From: JABDGV01 sp964577935
GTDB lineage: Bacteria; Chlamydiota; Chlamydiia; Chlamydiales; FEN-1388
Direction: 5' to 3'
Assembly (NCBI GenBank): GCA_964577935.1
Contig: CAZOAJ010000025.1
Coordinates: 1 to 20,076, forward strand
DNA length: 20,076 bases
This document shows positions 1 to 5,936 of the stretch, one piece after another. Under the pieces are notes generated by a model, which was given only the letters and a program-made list of their open reading frames with translations, ran no database searches and was not told the origin of the DNA. Positions within the stretch are counted from its first letter, which is position 1. Every line of letters begins with the position of its first letter. A program made the translations under genes and the position numbers.

Positions 1-816
1 CCTTCCGAGTCATGGCTGAATCTTGAGTGTGGAAATGGATATACATCTATTAACGCACAAGATAGCTCTCGATTTACTTTAGACTCCTTTACTCCAAATA
101 ATAGTTGTACGCCATGTGAAAGACCTTATTACGATCGACCTTCAGGTGCATATGATTTAGAAGGAAATAATGCCAGACATCTTTTAGAACGTCTGAGCAG
201 AGAATATCCTGGAGCAAGCTTAAAAATTCGTTGGAGCTGTAATGGAATACGAACTCCCTTCGAAGAGCACGCAAAACAAGTGTTATCCTATCTAGAGATA
301 AATCGCCTTAAACCGATATCAATTAACAATAAAAATGAAATTGAAATTTTTCTGGTGGCCAATAAATGCACTAACGGTACCGCTATAGATATAGTTGGAG
401 CAGCATTGACTTCATTTGGCTATTCGACATCAGGAGTAGGTACATTATGTGCTCAAGTATGTGAGCTCCACGCGTTTGCTGGCACTAAGTTTTCAGAAGT
501 GACACACCAGTTCGATCTTATCCATAGCAGAGGAGGAGCGAATGCTGAAAAAATTATGCAGGGATTGGAAGGGCTTGATGCAAAAATTAAAGGAGGTTCA
601 ACTTTTGGAACAGCTCGGATTATCACACGACCAGGCTTTATAAATTATGTGGCTATCTGTGATGTTGTTCCTTTTCTTAACCCTGTAAATTGGGTTAGAA
701 TGATACTGCATCTCGATAAGGTCCAATTTCTTTGGAGGTTTGAATCACCATCATCAGCTCATCCTTTTGGAGGAGCAACTTATCACGAAGCTGTTAATAG
801 GAGCTTAAATAGATGA
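1..816 (+). CDS. DUF687-like hydrolase-fold protein, 3' part (5' end outside window)
   Basis: The reading frame is open from base 1, so this is the C-terminal 271 residues of a longer protein; the GTG at 280 is internal, not a start. Seen: a C-N-G-I-R-T segment, a predicted strand-helix region, then the elbow-like I-H-S-R-G-G (Ser codon at 526-528) followed by a helix and a segment ending C-D-V-V-P-F. This order (NGI, HSxGG, later DxVP) is what I recall of the chlamydia-restricted DUF687 family, which resembles alpha/beta hydrolases with a serine nucleophile. Family knowledge gives no proven substrate or location. The final codons overlap the first array gene by 4 nt (ATGA, 813-816) with GGAG at 801-804, so the two are probably translationally coupled. 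Family membership is from memory of motifs; the enzymatic role is inference. Confidence 0.6.
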   Translation, partial: PSESWLNLECGNGYTSINAQDSSRFTLDSFTPNNSCTPCERPYYDRPSGAYDLEGNNARHLLERLSREYPGASLKIRWSCNGIRTPFEEHAKQVLSYLEINRLKPISINNKNEIEIFLVANKCTNGTAIDIVGAALTSFGYSTSGVGTLCAQVCELHAFAGTKFSEVTHQFDLIHSRGGANAEKIMQGLEGLDAKIKGGSTFGTARIITRPGFINYVAICDVVPFLNPVNWVRMILHLDKVQFLWRFESPSSAHPFGGATYHEAVNRSLNR

Positions 817-1310
817 AATTTATTGGAAAATTATTTCTTTTGCTTTTGGCACTTCTTCGAGTGTCAACAATTAAAAGCTCGGAGCCCAAACACAAAGATA
901 TCTATAATAACTTTTGTAATACTCTCAAAAAAGAACTCTTGAAAATAGACTATGATTTAATCAGAGTTGAAGGCCCAACCCCTGGGGGGATAATTGATTG
1001 GATCAAAATTTATGGATATTATGCCGAAAAGAAAATCGATAATGAAACTGATGCAAAAATTCTTTATCTTCAAGTTCGCGACACGCTTTTAGCATTAATC
1101 AATAACTATGCAACCCTTCGCCCCTATTTAATGGTATATCCCTTTAAATACGATAATGTTTCGGTTCATATCATGTGTCGAGATCGAACCGGTCAAAAAC
1201 CAAAAAAGCCTTTTATATCTGGTATTACAACAGGTGCGATAGGATTTGATTATTGCTATTCTTTAAAAAAAGGCCTTGAATGGCATGAGGTGGCTCTTGA
1301 TAATAAGTAA
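813..1310 (+). CDS. Exported array protein A, copy 1
   Basis: This 165-residue protein has a lysine-starting N-terminus and a Leu-rich hydrophobic stretch (about residues 6-20) followed by K-S-S-E-P, which fits a cleavable signal peptide; there is no lipobox cysteine. The mature part has three cysteines (in N-F-C-N, I-M-C-R-D and Y-C-Y) and a conserved G-P-T-P-G-G-I-I segment. I do not recognise the family. It begins inside the stop codon of the DUF687-like gene and its end overlaps the next gene, so it belongs to a polycistronic chain. Two further copies of exactly the same length follow at 994-bp intervals. Its last 189 coding bases lie in a block identical to copy 3. Probable periplasmic or secreted protein of unknown function. 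Confidence 0.8.
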   Translation: MKFIGKLFLLLLALLRVSTIKSSEPKHKDIYNNFCNTLKKELLKIDYDLIRVEGPTPGGIIDWIKIYGYYAEKKIDNETDAKILYLQVRDTLLALINNYATLRPYLMVYPFKYDNVSVHIMCRDRTGQKPKKPFISGITTGAIGFDYCYSLKKGLEWHEVALDNK

Positions 1311-1328
1311 TTACTTAATCCCAATATG
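1122..1328 (+). repeat. 207-bp perfect direct repeat, unit in A1/B1
   Basis: By eye comparison this block is identical to 3110-3316 (offset 1988 = 2 x 994). It covers the C-terminal part of the A gene and the first codons of the B gene. Flanking sequence on both sides is diverged between the copies. Confidence 0.85.
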
Positions 1329-1797
1329 TATGTTTTTTTCTTTTAATACGAATGATCGTGATGTTTTAAATAAGCAGCTGGAGAATGCCGGAAATAGTTT
1401 TGTTACAGAATCTATTCGAAAATACTCGTTTGCTGATGGATTTGTTGGGCATCCAGAAGTTGGCTCAAAAGTAAGTTGGAGGCGTTCTTTTATTCTGATT
1501 GGCCATCAAGAGCTTCCATTGGAACAAGCAAAACAACTCGTTCATGAGTGCCTGAAATCATATTTAACAAAGATGAAATCAGGACTTAGAGATAAATTCG
1601 ATCTTAAGGATTTTAATGAATCGATGGGGATTAGAATAAGCTTTTGGGATGAAGCCTGGAATAGAAGAAAGCCTCCAAATATTGCAGAAATTATTGGTCA
1701 TGGTGAAAAGATTAAGTACTACATCGTCGACGAGAAAACCCAAGATCTTGTTCTCGTAGCAGAAGAGCCCTACGACCTCCAGCAATATCTCAACTAA
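1285..1797 (+). CDS. Exported array protein B, copy 1
   Basis: This protein has about 170 residues. The start is uncertain: the frame can be opened by TTG at 1276, ATG at 1285 or TTG at 1297, while the second copy starts at an ATG that aligns with an ATA here. ATG 1285 gives M-R-W-L-L-I-I followed by a hydrophobic stretch, a plausible signal or anchor. It overlaps the end of A1. The C-terminal half contains G-H-Q-E-L-P-L-E-Q-A-K, a Lys/Arg-rich helix and R-R-K-P-P-N-I-A-E-I-I. Bases 1492-1709 are identical to the second B copy, while the N-terminal half has diverged. No family is recognised; remote similarity to protein A is suggested in the findings. Function unknown. Confidence 0.72.
   Translation: MRWLLIISNYLIPICMFFSFNTNDRDVLNKQLENAGNSFVTESIRKYSFADGFVGHPEVGSKVSWRRSFILIGHQELPLEQAKQLVHECLKSYLTKMKSGLRDKFDLKDFNESMGIRISFWDEAWNRRKPPNIAEIIGHGEKIKYYIVDEKTQDLVLVAEEPYDLQQYLN
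1492..1709 (+). repeat. 218-bp perfect direct repeat, unit in B1
   Basis: Identical by eye to 2486-2703 (offset 994). It covers the middle and C-terminal part of B. The preceding 190 bases of the gene are clearly diverged, and scattered differences resume at 1710. Confidence 0.85.
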
Positions 1798-1806
1798 AAT
1801 CATCCG

Positions 1807-2304
1807 ATGAATTTTTCGCAAAAATTATTTCTTTTGCTTTTGGCACTTCTCCGGGTATCGACGATCAAAAGCTCGGAGCCTAAACACAAAGCCATCTACA
1901 CGAACTTTTGTAATGCCCTTAAAGAAGATCTCTTGAAGATAGACTATGATTTAATCAGGGTTGAAGGGCCAACTCCTGGAGGGATAATTGATGATATTGA
2001 TATCTCTGGCTATTACTACAAAAATAAGATTGATAGCGAAGATGCTGCAAAAAAATTGTATATTAGGGTTCGCAGTCAGCTTATTAAATTCATCAATGAA
2101 TATTCGTCTCTTCGCCCCTATTTAATGGTATATCCCTTCAAAAACATCAATGTCTCAGTTCATATCATGTGCAGAGACGCAGCAGGAAAGAAACCAAGTA
2201 AGCCATTTATATCTGGCATTACAACAGGTGGGTATGGTTTTGAATACTGTTATACTTTAGAAAATAAACTTGAATGGCATAAGGTGATTTTTAATGATCA
2301 GTAA
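1807..2304 (+). CDS. Exported array protein A, copy 2
   Basis: This is the second 165-residue A protein, starting exactly 994 bp after copy 1 and 9 bp after B1 stops. No clear Shine-Dalgarno is visible before its ATG, so translation may depend on coupling to B1. The signal-peptide region (L-L-L-L-A-L-L-R-V-S-T-I-K-S-S) and the E-G-P-T-P-G-G-I-I segment are unchanged, but it is the most diverged copy after that: D-D-I-D-I-S replaces W-I-K-I-Y, and the C-terminal third carries many substitutions. The three cysteines of the family are kept. It is outside the 207-bp identical block shared by copies 1 and 3. Probable exported protein of unknown function. Confidence 0.8.
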   Translation: MNFSQKLFLLLLALLRVSTIKSSEPKHKAIYTNFCNALKEDLLKIDYDLIRVEGPTPGGIIDDIDISGYYYKNKIDSEDAAKKLYIRVRSQLIKFINEYSSLRPYLMVYPFKNINVSVHIMCRDAAGKKPSKPFISGITTGGYGFEYCYTLENKLEWHKVIFNDQ

Positions 2305-2791
2305 TTATATCGTTCCGTTCTTCATGTTTTTTTCTTTCAATACAAATGAGCTCGCCGTTTTAAATAAACGTCTAGAAAATGCTGGGAATAGTTTTATGAC
2401 AGAAACTGTCCGAAAATATGCATTTGCTGACGGATTTATTGGTCATCCACAAGTTGGACCACGAGTAAATTGGAGTCGTTCTTTCATTCTGATTGGCCAT
2501 CAAGAGCTTCCATTGGAACAAGCAAAACAACTCGTTCATGAGTGCCTGAAATCATATTTAACAAAGATGAAATCAGGACTTAGAGATAAATTCGATCTTA
2601 AGGATTTTAATGAATCGATGGGGATTAGAATAAGCTTTTGGGATGAAGCCTGGAATAGAAGAAAGCCTCCAAATATTGCAGAAATTATTGGTCATGGTGA
2701 AAAAATTAAGTACTACATAGTCGACGAGAAAACCCAAGATCTCATTCTCGTAGCGGAAGAGCCCTATGACCTCCAGCAATATCTCAACTAA
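2294..2791 (+). CDS. Exported array protein B, copy 2
   Basis: This is the second B protein, 165 residues, starting at ATG 2294 and overlapping the A2 stop by 11 nt. The N-terminus (M-I-S-N-Y-I-V-P-F-F-M-F-F) is hydrophobic but has no cysteine, whereas copy 1 has one there, so a lipoprotein signal is not conserved. The first 60 or so residues differ from copy 1 at many sites, then bases 2486-2703 are identical to 1492-1709, and the last 80 bases again show scattered changes. That pattern suggests a conversion tract rather than uniform constraint. Unknown family; likely exported or membrane-anchored partner of the A proteins. Confidence 0.76.
   Translation: MISNYIVPFFMFFSFNTNELAVLNKRLENAGNSFMTETVRKYAFADGFIGHPQVGPRVNWSRSFILIGHQELPLEQAKQLVHECLKSYLTKMKSGLRDKFDLKDFNESMGIRISFWDEAWNRRKPPNIAEIIGHGEKIKYYIVDEKTQDLILVAEEPYDLQQYLN
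2486..2703 (+). repeat. 218-bp perfect direct repeat, unit in B2
   Basis: Second copy of the block at 1492-1709. Confidence 0.85.
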
Positions 2792-2800
2792 AATCATCCC

Positions 2801-3298
2801 ATGAATTTTTCGCGAAAATTATTTCTTTTGCTTTTGGCACTTCTTCGAGTGTCAACTATCAAAAGCTCGGAGCCTAAACACAAAGATATCTATAATAACT
2901 TTTGCACTACGCTTAAAGAAGAACTCTTAAAGATAGAATACGATTTAATCCGAGTTGAAGGCCCAACCCCTGGTGGAATAATTGATTGGATCAAGGTCTA
3001 TGGATATTATGTCGAAAAGAAAATCGACAACGAAAGTGATGCGAAAATTCTTTATGTTCAAGTTCGCGACAGACTCATCGCTTTAATTAATAACTATGCG
3101 CCCCTTCGTCCCTATTTAATGGTATATCCCTTTAAATACGATAATGTTTCGGTTCATATCATGTGTCGAGATCGAACCGGTCAAAAACCAAAAAAGCCTT
3201 TTATATCTGGTATTACAACAGGTGCGATAGGATTTGATTATTGCTATTCTTTAAAAAAAGGCCTTGAATGGCATGAGGTGGCTCTTGATAATAAGTAA
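2801..3298 (+). CDS. Exported array protein A, copy 3
   Basis: This is the third 165-residue A protein, again 994 bp after the previous copy. It has the same signal peptide, the G-P-T-P-G-G-I-I segment and the three cysteines. Bases 3110-3316, spanning its C-terminal third and the start of the following B remnant, are identical to 1122-1328 of copy 1, although the N-terminal two thirds differ at many codons. No Shine-Dalgarno is evident before ATG 2801. This is the last intact gene of the array; downstream the B partner is broken. Probable exported protein of unknown function. Confidence 0.8.
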   Translation: MNFSRKLFLLLLALLRVSTIKSSEPKHKDIYNNFCTTLKEELLKIEYDLIRVEGPTPGGIIDWIKVYGYYVEKKIDNESDAKILYVQVRDRLIALINNYAPLRPYLMVYPFKYDNVSVHIMCRDRTGQKPKKPFISGITTGAIGFDYCYSLKKGLEWHEVALDNK

Positions 3299-3316
3299 TT
3301 ACTTAATCCCAATATG
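3110..3316 (+). repeat. 207-bp perfect direct repeat, unit in A3/B3 remnant
   Basis: Second copy of the block at 1122-1328. The identity runs 18 bases past the A3 stop into the B3 remnant, so the exchange ignored gene boundaries. Confidence 0.85.
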
Positions 3317-3390
3317 GATATCTTTCTCTTTTAATACAAAGACCTGACGATCTCAAATAGACTGAAGAGCCTTATTAACCCACAACAATA
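3273..3390 (+). pseudogene. Remnant of a third array gene B
   Basis: After A3 the sequence continues as a third B gene. The frame from ATG 3273 reads through I-I-S-N-Y-L-I-P-I and F-S-F-N-T like copy 1, then stops at TGA 3345-3347 after 24 codons. Continuing in a shifted frame gives D-L-T-I-S-N-R-L-K, which resembles the D-R-D-V-L-N-K-Q-L-E stretch of the intact copies. Similarity then fades before the converging rlmD gene at 3394. This is a truncated, frameshifted end of the array. Confidence 0.65.
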
Positions 3391-3393
3391 TGT

Positions 3394-4803
3394 TTAGCTT
3401 CGTTTAAGCTGAACAACGCATTCAACATGGGCTGTTTGTGGAAACATGTCATAGGGTTGAATGGCCTGCACGTTGTAACCTAAGTCGACTAAGTAGGAAA
3501 GGTCTCGAGCAAGGGATACAGGGTTACAGGATATATAGACAATCCTTGATGGGTTTAGGCGTCGAATTCCATCTAAAAATCTTCTTTCACACCCTTTTCT
3601 GGGTGGGTTTAGGATAACAACATCAATTGAATTGAGATTGCTTACATAGTCTTCGGCATGAGCACAAATAAATTCGGCGTTCAGTATGCCATTGAGTTTC
3701 GCATTCTCACGTGCATTTTCAATCGCTTGAGGAATACACTCAACCCCTATAATTCGCTGTACATGCTTTGCAAAAAAGAGGGATATCGTACCCACACCGC
3801 AATACGCATCTAAAACAGTTTCATCGCCGCAAAGCCCTGCAAATTCAATCGCTTTCGTATATAAGCACTCGGCTTGGCCGCTATTAACCTGGAAAAATGA
3901 TGCGGGTGAAAGGGTGAAAGTAAGGTCCCCGAGGCGTTGGTGAATGTGACCTGTTCCTGCAAGAATTTCATATTTATCACCAAGTACTACATTCCCGTCA
4001 GTCCGGTTCATATTATGCACGACCCCCTTAATATATGGAGATGATTGCATAATTCGGTGACCAAGAGAAATAAGACTCTCGCTCTCCTGGCACGTCGTGA
4101 CTAATATTACCAAGGCCTCTGAAAAGCTCTCACTGCTTTTAATGAGCACATGACGAAGATATCCTCGATAAAGCTGTGCATGACACAGCTGTTCCTGACA
4201 CAGCTTTTCTTGACCACTTTGCGCGTCATACGCAGTCAGGTGTGAATCTTTGATGACTTTTCTGACTTCCTTGTAGACCTGTTCCCCTAGATCGCTATGA
4301 ATAAAACATCTTTCTATCTCTACAAGATCATGAGACGAGCGAGCATATAATCCTAACCGAACTTCCTCAAGTCCCCTTTCTCCTATTCCTTGCCGAGCAG
4401 GAAGTTGTGTTTTATTGCGGTAGTTAAGCTCTTTAGGCGACTTTATGCAGGAAGAAACCGACAGACTCTTCACATTCTCCCACTTCTGCAAAGCATGTAC
4501 GACTTTACTCTGTTTAAGAAGAAGCTGCTGAGAGTAGTCGAGATGCATAATCTGACATCCACCGCAGACGCCAAAATGTTTACATACAGGCTGCACGCGG
4601 TATTTTGATGGAGACTGAATATCGAGAAGAGTCGCATGTGCATAGGTCTTATGACAAGAACTCAGCCGCACTGTCGCAATTTCACCAGGAAGTACTCCAT
4701 CGACATAGATTCGATATCCCTCATGATCACCGACGCCCTCGCCACTTTCCCCAAAGCTATGAATAGATATTGTGATGATGTCATCAGGATTTAAGTTTGG
4801 CAT
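3394..4803 (-). CDS. rlmD: 23S rRNA (uracil-5-)-methyltransferase, RlmD/RumA family
   Basis: This 469-residue protein uses SAM to methylate C5 of a uridine, in this family usually U1939 of 23S rRNA, in the cytoplasm. It has a TRAM-like N-terminus (about 5-65); four cysteines for an iron-sulfur cluster (C74, C80, C83 in V-C-G-G-C-Q, and C166); a SAM-binding L-D-A-Y-C-G-V-G-T (331-339); N-P-P-R (399-402); the catalytic cysteine C426 in Y-I-S-C-N-P; and a C-terminal H-V-E with the probable base E461. Length is normal for the family. The iron-sulfur motif favours RlmD over TrmA; RlmC or a dual-specificity enzyme cannot be excluded. Odd: residues 199-213 are three imperfect pentapeptides (EKLCQ, EQLCH, AQLYR). 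It converges with the array and lies downstream of the SET gene. Confidence 0.92.
   Translation of the reverse strand: MPNLNPDDIITISIHSFGESGEGVGDHEGYRIYVDGVLPGEIATVRLSSCHKTYAHATLLDIQSPSKYRVQPVCKHFGVCGGCQIMHLDYSQQLLLKQSKVVHALQKWENVKSLSVSSCIKSPKELNYRNKTQLPARQGIGERGLEEVRLGLYARSSHDLVEIERCFIHSDLGEQVYKEVRKVIKDSHLTAYDAQSGQEKLCQEQLCHAQLYRGYLRHVLIKSSESFSEALVILVTTCQESESLISLGHRIMQSSPYIKGVVHNMNRTDGNVVLGDKYEILAGTGHIHQRLGDLTFTLSPASFFQVNSGQAECLYTKAIEFAGLCGDETVLDAYCGVGTISLFFAKHVQRIIGVECIPQAIENARENAKLNGILNAEFICAHAEDYVSNLNSIDVVILNPPRKGCERRFLDGIRRLNPSRIVYISCNPVSLARDLSYLVDLGYNVQAIQPYDMFPQTAHVECVVQLKRS
4165..4209 (-). repeat. Three imperfect 15-bp tandem units inside rlmD
   Basis: Three consecutive in-frame 15-bp units encode EKLCQ, EQLCH and AQLYR. 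The first two are the most alike at DNA level. They sit between the iron-sulfur region and the methyltransferase core, where a loop insertion would be tolerated. Confidence 0.6.
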
Positions 4804-4894
4804 GTAGATATATCTTAGTAGTGAAAAAAAGATCTATAGAAGCATAGAACAGTTGCCTTGATGTCGTCTATGTCAATAGGTTAGTCTCCTCAAA

Positions 4895-5875
4895 CTAAAG
4901 CTTCTGAAAGACTTTCTTATCCCCCCAGCAATAGTCTTTCCCATAATCTACCAATAACTGCGTTCCGGCCTTTATTGTCGCGTCTGTTATGTAAAATATA
5001 TGGGGACCCTTCTCATCATAATAGATACGAGTATAGATATTTGACTTCTTAGGGCCGCCGTGATTGATAAAACGCGCAAAATTTCCGGATGATCGAGCAT
5101 CAATACCAAAGTTTGTGAAAGCACTTTCCTTCGGGAGAGCAAAACTGTAAGCACCACCTTCGTCTTCAGCATTAATTAACTTATTGGTTTTAATAGTGCC
5201 TACGTATTCACCAAGAATCGTGTTTTTTTCTATCTGCTGTTTTGCAAATAAACCGTACCCAATTGCGTCATTAATCTTACGTATCTCAATAGAAGAAGGC
5301 AGAATTCTCTCCTCTTCATCGCGGCTGATTGCCGTTTGATAAAGCACCTTATCCTTCTCGCTCAGCTTTATCTTCTTCTTATTTTGTTGGACAAGAGCAG
5401 CTTTAAAGGCTTTTTCAGACCTCTTATCAATAGAGTTTGAGGAAAGAACTCTGATATTCAACTGAGAGTTTGCAGAAGAAACAAAGGAATAGGCTTTAGC
5501 CCCATTCAAGGAACTATCTTTTTTCTCTAATTTAACGTATTCAACGCCATCCACTTCAGCTCTATTTTTTCGAATCGCTTTTGGCTGAGGTTGTTGTGGA
5601 GCAGAGGGCTCTTGCTGTATTTTACTCGATTTTTTGGGTCGTGCTTTAGACGCTTTTTTGACCTTTGTTACCTTTTTCTGAGTGCAATTCTCAATAACTT
5701 CTTCAACAGAGGTATATTCTCGCGAATGAACACCCAGGTGTAGTGATCTATACGAAATTGAGCCTTTTGATTTCAGTCGTTGGCTTTTTTTCTCAACATG
5801 AGACTGCTGGAGCGTGGATTGAGATACATCCCGGAATGTATTACCATCATTCGACAACGAATGTCTTACTCTCAT
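4895..5875 (-). CDS. SET-domain protein lysine methyltransferase (NUE/CT737-like)
   Basis: This 326-residue protein has a SET domain in about the last 130 residues: G-Y-G-L-F-A (206-211), G-E-Y-V-G (222-226), F-A-R-F-I-N-H-G-G (266-274) and L-L-V-D-Y-G (307-312). These are the usual SAM- and lysine-channel motifs, except that the common N-H-S is N-H-G here. The tail has only one Cys (C316), so no classical post-SET zinc site is seen. Residues 66-105 are Lys/Pro-rich and could act as a nuclear localisation or nucleic-acid-binding segment. Chlamydial relatives are reported either as a secreted nuclear effector that methylates histones (NUE) or as modifying the bacterial histone-like Hc1 protein; the sequence does not decide. 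It lies upstream of rlmD in the same direction with a 91-bp gap. Confidence 0.85.
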   Translation of the reverse strand: MRVRHSLSNDGNTFRDVSQSTLQQSHVEKKSQRLKSKGSISYRSLHLGVHSREYTSVEEVIENCTQKKVTKVKKASKARPKKSSKIQQEPSAPQQPQPKAIRKNRAEVDGVEYVKLEKKDSSLNGAKAYSFVSSANSQLNIRVLSSNSIDKRSEKAFKAALVQQNKKKIKLSEKDKVLYQTAISRDEEERILPSSIEIRKINDAIGYGLFAKQQIEKNTILGEYVGTIKTNKLINAEDEGGAYSFALPKESAFTNFGIDARSSGNFARFINHGGPKKSNIYTRIYYDEKGPHIFYITDATIKAGTQLLVDYGKDYCWGDKKVFQKL

Positions 5876-5936
5876 TAATTACACCAATTTTATTTGAGAG
5901 TTAATTTTACTAAACAAGCATTTAATTGTTAATTAT

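Noticed and set aside
1285..1330. Lipoprotein signal in protein B (L-I-P-I-C)
   Set aside because: The cysteine is missing in copy 2, and the residues before it do not fit a lipobox.
813..3316. CRISPR array or insertion sequence from the repeated blocks
   Set aside because: Repeats are whole genes at 994-bp spacing with no short repeat-spacer pattern, terminal inverted repeats or transposase.
3393..3413. Terminator hairpin (AGCTT/AAGCT) at the rlmD end
   Set aside because: It overlaps the last codons of rlmD, the stem is short and no T-run follows on either strand.
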